The position numbers were made by a program, and so were the translations under genes. From Dehalococcoidia bacterium UBA5629 (GTDB lineage Bacteria; Chloroflexota; Dehalococcoidia; GIF9; UBA5629): a stretch of 22,090 bases of DNA. Below the pieces are notes generated by a model. That model did not search any database. It had not been told where the DNA came from and was given only the letters and a program-made list of their open reading frames with translations. This document shows positions 14,760 to 22,090 of this stretch, in pieces (the first letter of the stretch is position 1; every line of letters begins with the position of its first letter). The stretch spans positions 1,870 to 23,959 of the forward strand of contig DIKB01000061.1 of the NCBI GenBank assembly GCA_002421445.1, read 5' to 3'.

Positions 14760-14765
14760 TACAAT
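14760..14765 (+). promoter_or_regulatory. Extended -10 element of gpmA
   Basis: TACAAT preceded by TGC (14757-14759), an extended -10. A -35 resembling TTGCAT lies 15 bp upstream at 14739-14744. The element overlaps an ATG at 14764, which therefore cannot be the gene start. Confidence 0.45.
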
Positions 14766-14796
14766 GGACACGGTTTTTTCGCATGGAGGCTTCATC

Positions 14797-15543
14797 ATGA
14801 CAAAGCTGGTGATTGTGAGGCATGGCGAGAGTGTCTGGAATAAAGAGAACAGATTTGCCGGATGGGTAGATGTTGATCTATCCGAAAAAGGTATTGCAGA
14901 GGCGCGAAAAGCGGGACAGATTCTAAAAAAAGAGGGCTACACCTTCGATGTTGCCTATACGTCGGTGCTCAAGCGTGCGATACGTACACTCTGGCTTGTC
15001 CTCGATGAGATGGACCTGATGTGGATACCGGTTCAGAATTCGTGGCGATTAAACGAGCGATTCTACGGCGGCCTGACAGGGCTGAACAAAGCCGATACTG
15101 CTGCGAAATATGGAGAGGAGCAGGTTCTGATCTGGAGAAGAAGCTATGATACTCCTCCTCCTGAGATGAAAAAAAAGGATCCGCGTTACCCGGGCCGCGA
15201 TCCACGATATCAGGGGCTGTCTGAGAAGGATATCCCGCTCACTGAAAGTCTCAAAGATACAGTTGCTCGATTTCTTCCGTACTGGCATGAGATAATAGCG
15301 CCGTCAATACGAGCAGGAAAACGTGTGATCATCTCGGCGCACGGTAATAGTCTGAGGGCGCTGATAAAATATCTCGATAGCGTTAGCGAAGCTGATATTG
15401 TCAAATTGAATCTTCCAACCGGCATTCCTCTCGTTTATGAACTCGATAAGGATTTAAAGCCGCTGAAGCATTATTACCTCGGAGATCCTGAAGAGATACA
15501 GAAAGCGATTGATTCAGTGGCCAATCAGGGAAAAGCACGGTAA
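14797..15543 (+). CDS. gpmA: 2,3-bisphosphoglycerate-dependent phosphoglycerate mutase
   Basis: 248 residues. Catalytic residues are all present: RHGESVWN with His9 (the phosphohistidine), Arg60, Glu87 in LNERFYGGL, and His182 in SAHGNSLRA. The length and the WRRSYDTPPP and DPRY segments match the dPGM (GpmA) form rather than smaller histidine phosphatases. It interconverts 3- and 2-phosphoglycerate in glycolysis and gluconeogenesis, in the cytosol. The start at 14797 is chosen because GGAGG (14785-14789) lies seven bases upstream, and because the earlier ATG at 14764 is inside the promoter. The gene has its own promoter and is followed by another promoter region, so it is probably monocistronic. 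Confidence 0.95.
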   Translation: MTKLVIVRHGESVWNKENRFAGWVDVDLSEKGIAEARKAGQILKKEGYTFDVAYTSVLKRAIRTLWLVLDEMDLMWIPVQNSWRLNERFYGGLTGLNKADTAAKYGEEQVLIWRRSYDTPPPEMKKKDPRYPGRDPRYQGLSEKDIPLTESLKDTVARFLPYWHEIIAPSIRAGKRVIISAHGNSLRALIKYLDSVSEADIVKLNLPTGIPLVYELDKDLKPLKHYYLGDPEEIQKAIDSVANQGKAR

Positions 15544-15632
15544 TATTCCTTTTCATTAGTGTCCGATTATCTTTCAGGATTACCTTGTTTTCCGGATGCT
15601 GTGGTATACTGCATCTCCTGTCGGTGATGTGT

Positions 15633-15660
15633 TTGACACAGGCTCGAATACTTGTATAAT
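15633..15660 (+). promoter_or_regulatory. Near-consensus promoter of the GT2-NodB gene
   Basis: TTGACA (15633-15638), 16 bp, TATAAT (15655-15660), both hexamers at consensus. The start falls near 15667, giving a leader of about 14 bases before the ATG at 15681. It is the strongest promoter seen in the window. Confidence 0.7.
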
Positions 15661-15680
15661 GTTCATACTTCTGAGATGCC

Positions 15681-17153
15681 ATGAGCGTGTTAAATGATAC
15701 GGGCATGATCAGTATTGTCCTTCCAGCGTTTAACGAAGAGAAGTACATTACTCAATGTCTTACCTCGCTGCAACAACAGGATTACAAAGGCGAGTATGAG
15801 ATTATTGTCGTCGATAATTGCAGTACTGATCGTACCACCTCAATAGCCAGAGAGCTTGGCGCCACAGTTATTCACTGCGAGTCCAAAGGAGCGTTTCCTG
15901 CGCGCAAAGCCGGTGCTTTTGCGGCGCGCGGGGATATTGTTGTTCAAGCGGATGCCGATACAGTCTATCCCGGCGATTGGTTGAGCCGGCTGATTGAGCA
16001 ATTTGACAGGCATCCTGAAGCTGTAGCTATCGGCGGACGATTTATCTATCTTTCTCCGTCGCCATGGTGGGCTCCGATCGAATACTTTGTCCGGACTGCT
16101 ATGAACGTTCTGGGGATGCTCATTGTACGAAGACCAGTTATCATTTCGGGAGCCAATTTTGCCTTTCGTAAAGATGCGTTTCTCGGAATAGGCGGATATG
16201 ACGTTACTGCATATTCCCCGGATCAATACAACATATCATCCAGGTTAAGTAAAATCGGCAAGGTAATTGTGGATAGTACGCTGAAAGTCCAGACATCGCC
16301 ACGAAGGGTTGAAGGGAAGTCGTTTATCCGGATTGCCGGCGAATGCCTTGCCAATATATCATTGATCTTTCGTTATCTTTTTACCGTTTTCCGTGATACT
16401 TTCAGAGTAAATTTCGAGACGAAGCGCGCATTCAGGACCACGATGATGCTCCTTCCTGTTATCATCGTTCTCGGCTATTTTTCTCATGGGTACTATCTGC
16501 CCGATTCGCAGGCATTCGGCGATGTGTATTACAAGGGCAATGAGAGTGAGATGAACATTGCATTGACCTTCGATGACGGACCTAATGATCCTTATACGAC
16601 GGATGTACTTACTATCCTGGATACGTATCGAATTCAAGCGACGTTTTTCCTTATCGGTTCGAATGTTTTGCTCTATCCGGACACAGTGCGGCGAATGCTG
16701 GCAAAAGGCCATACTATCGGTAATCATACATTCAATCACAATGCAAACCATGCGATCATTTCCGGTACCTGTCCCGAGATTCGTAAAACTCAAGAAGCGA
16801 TAATGAGCGTTGCCGGAGTATTACCTCATTTTTATCGTCCCCCTCACGGTAAAAAATCGCCATGGGAGTTGCAGTGTCTGCAGAAAAATGGATTGATGGA
16901 GATCACCTGGAGTGTTGCCACTGAAGATCAGCATGTGGGATCACCGGAGATTCTGGCACGAAATATGGTCGCAAACGCCAAACCGGGAGGGATTATTCTT
17001 ATGCATGATGGATACGGGACAATGCATGATTGTCCTCAGGCTAATAAAAGCTTCACCGTTAAAGCGCTTCCAATCATTATAGAAGAGCTTAGAAAACAGG
17101 GCTACAGGTTTGTCACTGTTAGCGAACTTCTTAGCGTACCTGCTTATAATTAG
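15681..17153 (+). CDS. Fusion of GT2 glycosyltransferase and NodB-type polysaccharide deacetylase
   Basis: 490 residues. The N-terminal GT-A domain (about 9-235) has LPAFNEEKYI, DNCSTD (45-50), the metal-binding ADADT (DxD at 91-93) and GGYDVTAYSPDQYN. A membrane segment follows near 253-272. The C-terminal NodB homology domain (about 290-480) has TFDDGP (296-301), HTFNH (349-353), RPPHG (386-390) and LMH (440-442). The expected catalytic Asp and metal ligands are present. Topology implied is a cytosolic transferase with the deacetylase outside. The protein could add a sugar to a lipid carrier and then deacetylate an amino sugar of an envelope glycan; the substrate is not readable. It has a strong promoter of its own. 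A DedA-like gene starts ten bases downstream, probably co-transcribed. Confidence 0.88.
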   Translation: MSVLNDTGMISIVLPAFNEEKYITQCLTSLQQQDYKGEYEIIVVDNCSTDRTTSIARELGATVIHCESKGAFPARKAGAFAARGDIVVQADADTVYPGDWLSRLIEQFDRHPEAVAIGGRFIYLSPSPWWAPIEYFVRTAMNVLGMLIVRRPVIISGANFAFRKDAFLGIGGYDVTAYSPDQYNISSRLSKIGKVIVDSTLKVQTSPRRVEGKSFIRIAGECLANISLIFRYLFTVFRDTFRVNFETKRAFRTTMMLLPVIIVLGYFSHGYYLPDSQAFGDVYYKGNESEMNIALTFDDGPNDPYTTDVLTILDTYRIQATFFLIGSNVLLYPDTVRRMLAKGHTIGNHTFNHNANHAIISGTCPEIRKTQEAIMSVAGVLPHFYRPPHGKKSPWELQCLQKNGLMEITWSVATEDQHVGSPEILARNMVANAKPGGIILMHDGYGTMHDCPQANKSFTVKALPIIIEELRKQGYRFVTVSELLSVPAYN

Positions 17154-17162
17154 AGATTTCCA

Positions 17163-17834
17163 ATGGATTTTGAAGCGTTTCTCTCTCAAGGTTTGAATCT
17201 TACCGGAACATTTAATCCGTCAATAGCGATCTTTTTGTTTCTTATCTGCTTTATCGGTGAAGCTTTCGCTTTCGCTGTCCCTTATTTACTCGAAACGACA
17301 TGGCTGCTGGTGGGTTACCAGTTTGCCCGCGGTATTCTTTCACCGTTTCACATGCTGATGCTTATCCTGATGACCGTGGCGGGGAGAGAAGCGGGAGCAT
17401 TATTGCTGTACTGGCTTTCTCAATTGGGATCGAAGCCGCTACTTCGATTCGTTAACCGGTTTAATGAAAAAACATCCTTGCATAACGGCTCGGCGGCAAA
17501 AGCATTTAGCAAGATCAATCTGCTCTCGCCACTATCAGTTGCTACCGGGCGGTTATTGTGGCTGAGAGTACCACTTACGCTCATGCTCAGCGTTCAGAGG
17601 AAGCCTCGCGTGTTGCTATTCGGGGTACTGATTTCCGCGCTTATCTGGGACATCTCTTACGTTATGATAGGTGCCATTGTCGGTACCACCATAAAACTGG
17701 AGCCGGGATATATGATCTTAATCTTCCTCTCCGGACTGACAGTGTTATACATCGGGACATTTGTTACAAGGCGCATGCACAAATACTTCTTGAAAAAGCG
17801 GCATAAGACAGAAGGTACTGTTTCAGATACCTAA
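17163..17834 (+). CDS. DedA-family-like integral membrane protein
   Basis: 223 residues with about five hydrophobic segments. The features of the DedA/VTT fold are: a segment GREAGALLLYWLSQLGSKPLLRF (the usual G-x3-G-x4-Y-x2-G region, in variant form); an Arg-containing loop VATGRLLWLRVPLTLMLSVQ, in place of the usual R.(I/V)P.(V/L)R; then FGVLISALIWDISYVMIGAIVG. The acidic residue usually seen near TM1 is represented by Glu in FIGEAFAFA. Proteins of this fold are lipid scramblases or undecaprenyl-phosphate flippases and affect membrane lipid recycling. It follows the GT2-NodB gene by 9 bp, so a role in the same envelope pathway is likely. It is a divergent member and could be a related SNARE-associated type. 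Confidence 0.7.
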   Translation: MDFEAFLSQGLNLTGTFNPSIAIFLFLICFIGEAFAFAVPYLLETTWLLVGYQFARGILSPFHMLMLILMTVAGREAGALLLYWLSQLGSKPLLRFVNRFNEKTSLHNGSAAKAFSKINLLSPLSVATGRLLWLRVPLTLMLSVQRKPRVLLFGVLISALIWDISYVMIGAIVGTTIKLEPGYMILIFLSGLTVLYIGTFVTRRMHKYFLKKRHKTEGTVSDT

Positions 17835-17867
17835 CCATTACGCCGTTCTGAATAGTGAACAAACTAT

Positions 17868-18701
17868 CTATTCGTTGATCGCAGCAGATTGCCGTGCTTT
17901 GCTGCGAAGTTTGGAGAAACCGAACGATCCGAGGAGAACGATTCCACTGAGAAGAATGATGGTTGCGCCGGAGGCAAGATCGAGGACATATGACAGCCAG
18001 AGCCCGCCGAAGGTGAAAATGGCACCGAAGGCGGTAGCCAGCAGCATCATTGTCCGCAGGTTATGGGTGAATTGACGTGCCAGCGTTGCAGGAATAGTCA
18101 GGAGAGCAATGACCAGGATAATTCCGACCACCCGTATCATTACCACGACTGTCAGAGCGATTATGCAGAGGAGAAGGAAATAGAGCTTTTCAACAGGCAC
18201 ACCGGTTATGGCGCCAAACTCCTCATCGAAGCAAAGAGTAAGAAATTCTTTGTATAGTGCAATTACAGCAGTAAGGATAATTCCATCGAGCACAAGCATG
18301 AGAATGAGATCTGATAACGGCACGGTCAGTATATTGCCAAAGAGGTAGCTGAACAGGTCCGGAGCGTATCCTGGAGATAACCCTACAAAAATGATGCCCA
18401 ATGCCATGCCCATTGCCAGCAGTACGCCGATGACGGTATCCTCAGGCAGCTTTGTCCGTCGGATAATGAAGCCCATCCCGATTGCTGATGCCAGGGTGAA
18501 AGCCATGGCTGCCCAGATGGGATTGATGCCAAGAAGATATCCCAGGCCAACTCCACCGAATGAAAAGTGGGCGATACCATCGCTGACGAAAACAATCTTT
18601 TTGACTGTCACATATACGCCAACAACTCCGCAGGCAACTGCTGCCAGAAGCCCGGCAACGACCGCATTTCGCATAAACTCGAACTGAAGGGCTTCAAACA
18701 T
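17868..18701 (-). CDS. znuB: Metal ABC transporter permease, cluster 9 (ZnuB-like)
   Basis: 277 residues with eight to nine hydrophobic segments, as in ABC-3 permeases. It shows GVVGVYVTVKKIVFVSDGIAHFSFGGVGLG near the N-terminus, the AVIALYKEFLTLCFDEEFGAITGVPVEKL block that faces the ATPase, and a C-terminal LLTIPATLARQFTHNLRTMM. It forms the membrane pore with the ZnuC-like protein, whose gene ends five bases before this ATG. A convergent imperfect hairpin overlaps its stop (17850-17873). Zinc is the expected substrate by the binding protein; manganese or iron would be the alternatives. Confidence 0.9.
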   Translation of the reverse strand: MFEALQFEFMRNAVVAGLLAAVACGVVGVYVTVKKIVFVSDGIAHFSFGGVGLGYLLGINPIWAAMAFTLASAIGMGFIIRRTKLPEDTVIGVLLAMGMALGIIFVGLSPGYAPDLFSYLFGNILTVPLSDLILMLVLDGIILTAVIALYKEFLTLCFDEEFGAITGVPVEKLYFLLLCIIALTVVVMIRVVGIILVIALLTIPATLARQFTHNLRTMMLLATAFGAIFTFGGLWLSYVLDLASGATIILLSGIVLLGSFGFSKLRSKARQSAAINE

Positions 18702-18706
18702 AACGG

Positions 18707-19474
18707 CTAGTGCTCCTTTAATACGCGGTGCGGTACATTACCGTGGGCGATCATCTGCACGGGGCATTTATAGGTGGCCTCCAGAATCTCTGAGGTGATT
18801 TCTTTCGATCCGTGATAATAAAGCTGGCGATTAAGGCAGGCGATCTTATCGACATAAATAGACACTGCGCTGATGTCATGGGATACCAGAACAATCGCCA
18901 TAGTCTGCTTCAAATGATCGAGAATCTCATAGAACTCCGTTTGCATGGCGGAATCTACACTTGCTGTCGGCTCATCAAGCAACAATAATTGAGGATCGGT
19001 AACGAGAGCACGGGCGATGAATACCCGCTGTTGTTCGCCGCCTGAAAGCTGGCCCAGTTGATGGAATCGCTGGTCAAGCATGCCAACTGTTTTCAGTGCC
19101 TGTTCTACCGCGAGCCTATCCTGCGCATCATAGCGTTTGAACAATCCTGTATTGCCATATCTTCCCATGAGTACTGTATCCCAGATGTTGATAGGGAAAG
19201 AACGATCGAAAAGGTTGTACTGTGAAACATAACCGATATGCCGGCGTCCTTTTACCGGAGATTCACCCATTACGGAGACTGTGCCTCTGTCGGGATGTAC
19301 AAGACCGAGAATAACTTTTAAAAGCGTTGTCTTGCCGCCGCCGTTTGGTCCGATGATGCCGAGGAAGTCACCTTTTTTTATTAACAGGTTGATATTCTCC
19401 AGAACCGGAGCGCCGTTATAGCGCACCCAGATGTCCTGCAGTTGAACTAAATTCTCTTCCGACATACGATTCAT
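18707..19474 (-). CDS. znuC: Metal ABC transporter ATPase (ZnuC-like)
   Basis: 255 residues. Walker A GPNGGGKTT, Q-loop GYVSQYNLFDRSFPINIWDTV, signature LSGGEQQR, Walker B LLLLDEPTASVD and switch histidine SHD are all present and canonical. Family resemblance is to the manganese/zinc ATPases (ZnuC/MntB). The ATG at 19474 is followed three codons later by another (MSEENL), which could be the start; the ribosome-binding site is weak for either. CATGCTAGCATG, a perfect palindrome, spans the start codon (19472-19483). It is the ATP-hydrolysing subunit on the inner face of the membrane, in an operon with the binding protein and permease genes. Confidence 0.9.
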   Translation of the reverse strand: MNRMSEENLVQLQDIWVRYNGAPVLENINLLIKKGDFLGIIGPNGGGKTTLLKVILGLVHPDRGTVSVMGESPVKGRRHIGYVSQYNLFDRSFPINIWDTVLMGRYGNTGLFKRYDAQDRLAVEQALKTVGMLDQRFHQLGQLSGGEQQRVFIARALVTDPQLLLLDEPTASVDSAMQTEFYEILDHLKQTMAIVLVSHDISAVSIYVDKIACLNRQLYYHGSKEITSEILEATYKCPVQMIAHGNVPHRVLKEH

Positions 19475-19510
19475 GCTAGCATGCCCTGTTGGCTCTACGG
19501 AATCAAGCCA

Positions 19511-20389
19511 TCACTTCATAGCTTTTATCATGGCATCTTTGATCGTTTCCATATTGCTGATGTAGTTCTTGGCCAGATTATCAACAGGTAGTACTGTGCC
19601 GCCTATCTCCTGGGCGATGACCTCAGCGCTTTTCTGGCTGAACTGAGGTGAGACGAAGATAACTCTGCTGTTTTTCTCTTTAGCTTCTTTGATTACCCGG
19701 GTCACATATGCCGCGGTCGGCTCCTTCCCTTCCTGTTCAATTCCTATTTGTGTGAGATTATAGTCTCTAGCAAAATAACCGAATGCGGGATGATAGATAA
19801 TGAAGCTCCGGTTTTTTGCTGGATCCAGCCCTTTTCTGATATCTTCATCGAGTCTGGTCAACTTCTGAATGTACGTATCGCGGTTGGTCTCATAGTAAGC
19901 TTTGTTGGAAGGGTCGATTTGGATTAGCCCATCACAAATATTTCCGACCATGATCATAGCGTTTTTAGGCGATGTCCAGATGTGTGGATCCATGCCGGGG
20001 TCATCCGGGTCTTCACTCTTAATGAGATCGATACCTTTAGAACTATCGATAACAAGCATGGCCTTGTTGATGTCGGCTAGTTTATCGATATAACCGATCT
20101 CAAATTCGATGCCCGATCCAACTTTTGCGTAAAGCCGCGCTTTCGCCAGTGCCGTCATCTGGCTTGGCTTCGGCTCGTAGCTGTGCGGTTCCGCGCCGGG
20201 CGGTACCATAACGCTGACTGCCACTTTATCGCCGCCGACGCTTTCCGCAAATTCAACAAGCGGCAGTATGCTGACTACCACGCCGATTTTATCGGCCGGG
20301 GCAGATACCTGCGTGCAGGAAATAGAGATCATACTTGCCAGCAGGCTGATACATACCAGTGATACTGGAGCGGTTTTCCTGAAATTCAT
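19511..20389 (-). CDS. znuA: Zinc-type metal-binding lipoprotein (ZnuA-like)
   Basis: 292 residues with a lipoprotein-like signal ending at Cys25 (ISISC; the -3 residue is Ser, not ideal). Metal ligands can be placed at His69 (PHSYEP), His136 (PHIWTSP), His200 (YHPAFGYF) and Asp270 (LPVDNL). A His at the third site, where manganese proteins have Glu, points to zinc. The flexible loop before the second His is acidic (EDPDDPGMD) rather than His-rich as in enterobacterial ZnuA. It catches metal outside the membrane for the ZnuB/ZnuC pair. The ribosome-binding site GGAGGAA precedes the ATG. A 13/15 match to a Fur box at 20423-20437, 34-48 bp upstream, indicates metal-dependent repression. Confidence 0.9.
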   Translation of the reverse strand: MNFRKTAPVSLVCISLLASMISISCTQVSAPADKIGVVVSILPLVEFAESVGGDKVAVSVMVPPGAEPHSYEPKPSQMTALAKARLYAKVGSGIEFEIGYIDKLADINKAMLVIDSSKGIDLIKSEDPDDPGMDPHIWTSPKNAMIMVGNICDGLIQIDPSNKAYYETNRDTYIQKLTRLDEDIRKGLDPAKNRSFIIYHPAFGYFARDYNLTQIGIEQEGKEPTAAYVTRVIKEAKEKNSRVIFVSPQFSQKSAEVIAQEIGGTVLPVDNLAKNYISNMETIKDAMIKAMK

Positions 20390-20422
20390 GCTATTCCTCC
20401 ATGTAAAATGCTACTGTATAAA

Positions 20423-20437
20423 TGAAAACTATTATCA
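20423..20437 (-). promoter_or_regulatory. Imperfect Fur/Zur-type box upstream of znuA
   Basis: TGAAAACTATTATCA matches TGATAATNATTATCA at all but two positions, both in the left arm. The right arm is intact. It lies 34-48 bp upstream of the znuA ATG. The same motif in perfect form precedes the Fur-family gene, so one regulator probably controls both. Confidence 0.65.
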
Positions 20438-20474
20438 ATTAATATTATGATTAAAAAATACTGGATATGTGTAA

Positions 20475-20912
20475 TCACTCCGATTTTAATCTTTGGCAGT
20501 GCCGACAGTAGCCGAAAAATTCGAGGAGGTGCCCATCTATCTCAAACCCTGTTTCCTTCGCCAGTTGCTGCTGAAGACTATCGAGTCCACAGTGTGTGAC
20601 GTCTGCCACCGTGCCGCAGCTTGAGCAGATAATATGATGATGGTGTTCTGATGCCCTTTTCAGGAGATAGCTTCGGCTGGTACGTTCAGCATGCATTTCA
20701 CAGATAAGCCCCAGGGCTTCGAGGATCTGGATCGTCCGGTAAATGGTGACGAGCCCGATGTGTGGTTGCGCTTGCTGCACTCGTTCATACAGAGCCGCCG
20801 GTGTCAGATGATCGTGAGCTCCGGCGACTGCTTTCAATATGGCTCTCCGCTGAGGGGTTATCTTGTACCCCTCACGCCGTAGAAATGTTGCCAGTCTTTT
20901 CTCCGTCATCAT
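20475..20912 (-). CDS. Fur-family metal-responsive repressor (Zur/Fur-like)
   Basis: 145 residues from the ATG at 20912 (the next codon is also ATG). The longer reading from 20939 is rejected because it starts inside the operator. The winged-helix DNA-binding half has EGYKITPQRRAILKAV and the recognition helix VTIYRTIQILEALGLI. The dimerisation half has HHHHIICSSCG (metal ligands and Cys95/98) and CRHC (Cys135/138), numbering from the second ATG, which form the structural zinc site. It would repress the transporter genes when its metal is replete. Adjacent znuABC-type genes suggest Zur, while the operator spelling is of Fur type. It reads toward znuA with 85 bp between, and each has its own box. 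Confidence 0.9.
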   Translation of the reverse strand: MMTEKRLATFLRREGYKITPQRRAILKAVAGAHDHLTPAALYERVQQAQPHIGLVTIYRTIQILEALGLICEMHAERTSRSYLLKRASEHHHHIICSSCGTVADVTHCGLDSLQQQLAKETGFEIDGHLLEFFGYCRHCQRLKSE

Positions 20913-20923
20913 AGATATATAAA

Positions 20924-20938
20924 TGATAATTATTATCA
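20924..20938. promoter_or_regulatory. Perfect 7-1-7 Fur-type box upstream of the Fur-family gene
   Basis: TGATAATTATTATCA is a perfect 7-1-7 palindrome, identical to the consensus described for Bacillus Fur (TGATAATNATTATCA). It covers the expected transcription start of the regulator gene, so autorepression is likely. Confidence 0.8.
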
Positions 20939-20944
20939 ATTATA

Positions 20945-20973
20945 ATCGTATCAATACTAGTACATAATGTCAA
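20945..20973 (-). promoter_or_regulatory. Promoter of the Fur-family gene
   Basis: On the minus strand TTGACA (20973-20968), 17 bp, then TACGAT (20950-20945). Start near 20938, at the edge of the Fur box. Confidence 0.55.
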
Positions 20974-21070
20974 TATGTGTTGATTATTTTCGAGTATAAT
21001 TGATCGATACTATACTACCTTGGCCCCCTGTCTTATAGTACAATATATTTCTTTTGGGGGGCTGGTGTTT

Positions 21071-21093
21071 TGGCAAAGGGTTACCTGTTGCCA
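21071..21093 (+). other. Hairpin in the carB leader
   Basis: TGGCAA (21071-21076) pairs with TTGCCA (21088-21093), extended by AGG/CCT around a GTTA loop with one bulged G. No U-run follows, so it is not an obvious terminator. It lies 57 bp before carB. A regulatory role is possible but not shown. Confidence 0.3.
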
Positions 21094-21149
21094 TCTTGCT
21101 GTAGTGCCCGATGGATGCTCCGGAAACTGAATAAAAGGAGAGATGTTCT

Positions 21150-22090
21150 ATGCCAAGACGCAGCGATATTAAGACAGTTCTGATTATCGGCTCGGGGCCA
21201 ATTGTCATCGGGCAGGCCTGCGAATTCGATTACTCAGGTACCCAGGCATGTAAAGCATTGCGTAAACTGGGCTACAAGATTGTTCTGGTAAATTCTAATC
21301 CGGCGACAATTATGACTGATCCAGGCACAGCCGATGTTACCTATATCGAACCGCTCACTGTCGAGGCTCTATCTCAGATTATAGAAAAGGAGCGCCCCGA
21401 TGCTATCCTGCCGAATCTTGGCGGGCAAACAGGGCTTAATCTCAGTTCCGAGCTGGCAAAAGCCGGCGTTCTGGAGAAATACGGGGTTGAAGTAATAGGA
21501 GTGGACATTGAGGCGATAAAAAGCGGTGAGGACAGAGTGGCGTTCAAAGAGGCTATGAATCGTCTGGGTATTCCGATGCCTGAAAGCGGGGCGGTTTATT
21601 CTGTTGAAGAAGCAGAAAAGATTGCCGGTGAACTGGGATACCCTGTCGTAGTGCGCCCTGCTTATACACTCGGCGGCACCGGTGGCGGACTGGTCTACAA
21701 TGTGGAAGAGCTGCGTGTTGTTGCCAGCCGTGGTCTTGCGGCCAGTTTAATCGGGCAGGTGCTCATTGAAGAATCCGTTCTGGGCTGGGAGGAATTGGAA
21801 TTGGAAGTTGTCCGTGATGCCAAAAACCAGATGATCACGGTATGCTTCATCGAAAATATTGATGCTATGGGTGTCCACACAGGCGATTCTTTTTGCGCGG
21901 CACCGATGCTAACGATCAGCGAACAACTGCAGAAACGGCTTCAGGAGTACTCGTATAAAATCGTTGAATCGATACGTGTGATCGGCGGTACAAATGTTCA
22001 GTTCGCTCATGACCCCAAAACCGACCGTGTTGTTGTTATTGAAATTAATCCCAGAACATCACGATCCTCTGCTCTCGCATCAAAGGCAAC
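21150..22090 (+). CDS. carB: Carbamoyl-phosphate synthase large subunit, N-terminal part
   Basis: An open frame of 313 codons runs off the right edge; the full protein is about 1,070 residues, so under a third is here. It begins MPRRSDIKTVLIIGSGPIVI and continues with the hallmark sequences of the family: GQACEFDYSGTQACKAL, LVNSNPATIMTDP, ILPNLGGQTGLNL, the ATP-grasp stretches RPAYTLGGTGGG and EESVLGWEELELEVVRD, and ENIDAMGVHTGDS. It synthesises carbamoyl phosphate from bicarbonate, ammonia (channelled from CarA) and two ATP, for pyrimidines and arginine. AAAGGAG lies about nine bases before the ATG at 21150. The loop after GDS reads FCAAPMLT rather than the usual (I/S)VVAP.QT, a mild variant. 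Divergent from the Fur-family gene; CarA is not in the window. Confidence 0.97.
   Translation, partial: MPRRSDIKTVLIIGSGPIVIGQACEFDYSGTQACKALRKLGYKIVLVNSNPATIMTDPGTADVTYIEPLTVEALSQIIEKERPDAILPNLGGQTGLNLSSELAKAGVLEKYGVEVIGVDIEAIKSGEDRVAFKEAMNRLGIPMPESGAVYSVEEAEKIAGELGYPVVVRPAYTLGGTGGGLVYNVEELRVVASRGLAASLIGQVLIEESVLGWEELELEVVRDAKNQMITVCFIENIDAMGVHTGDSFCAAPMLTISEQLQKRLQEYSYKIVESIRVIGGTNVQFAHDPKTDRVVVIEINPRTSRSSALASKA

Noticed and set aside
5827..17153. A Nod-factor-like pathway: NodI- and NodJ-like exporter plus a GT2-NodB protein in one window
   Set aside because: The exporter and the GT2-NodB gene are about 8 kb apart with separate promoters and unrelated genes between. The GT2 half lacks the multi-pass membrane part of NodC, and each family is widespread alone.
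17850..17873. GAATAG/CTATTC hairpin between the convergent DedA-like and znuB genes
   Set aside because: The stem is short, A/T-rich, overlaps the znuB stop codon and lacks a U-run on either strand. Too weak to call a terminator.
1..22090. tRNA or rRNA genes, CRISPR arrays, transposase genes
   Set aside because: I looked along both strands and saw no cloverleaf, no rRNA signature, no regularly spaced repeat set and no transposase or integrase motif.

Overview
The window is bacterial chromosome with moderate G+C. Its housekeeping content (CarB, 2,3-bisphosphoglycerate-dependent phosphoglycerate mutase, M29 aminopeptidase, zinc uptake, a Fur-family regulator), a small archaeal-style winged-helix regulator and the style of the proteins suggest an anaerobic Chloroflexota, probably Dehalococcoidia-like. 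This placement is inference from protein character; no rRNA or other marker is present.

Left part (1-9067). A partial ribbon-helix-helix-like gene runs off the left edge (minus strand). Next is a winged-helix regulator (minus) whose upstream region carries repeated AGTAC elements. A CoA-disulfide-reductase-like flavoprotein with a C-terminal rhodanese domain follows (plus), then a C-terminal scrap of a solute-binding protein. A cytosolic PAS/HD-GYP protein reads on the minus strand. An M29 aminopeptidase and a probable four-gene run follow on the plus strand: NodI-like ABC ATPase, NodJ-like ABC-2 permease, S4-domain pseudouridine synthase and a TlpA-like thioredoxin lipoprotein. The ATPase has Gln where the switch histidine is expected.

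Centre (about 9068-13540): an A+T-richer accessory cassette. After a 352-bp non-coding stretch with C-rich repeats come a D12-class adenine methyltransferase, an overlapping SacI-like restriction endonuclease with a PD-(D/E)XK signature, a single-chain DUF262+DUF1524 (GmrSD/BrxU-like) protein, a 46-residue CxxC mini-protein and an 11-codon ORF with an ideal ribosome-binding site. The cassette ends at a 9-bp inverted repeat. Its promoter is overlaid by a perfect TTGTGAT/ATCACAA palindrome, so it looks self-regulated. The layout suggests a type II restriction-modification pair and a modification-dependent (type IV-like) enzyme made as one defence unit. This is the most interesting part of the window.

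Right part (13541-22090). A PerM/AI-2E family membrane protein (probably leaderless), phosphoglycerate mutase, a GT2-NodB polysaccharide-deacetylase fusion and a DedA-like membrane protein read on the plus strand. On the minus strand lies a metal-uptake locus: Fur-family regulator, binding lipoprotein, ATPase and permease. A perfect 7-1-7 Fur-type box lies before the regulator and a 13/15 match before the binding protein. The start of carB (plus) runs off the right edge.
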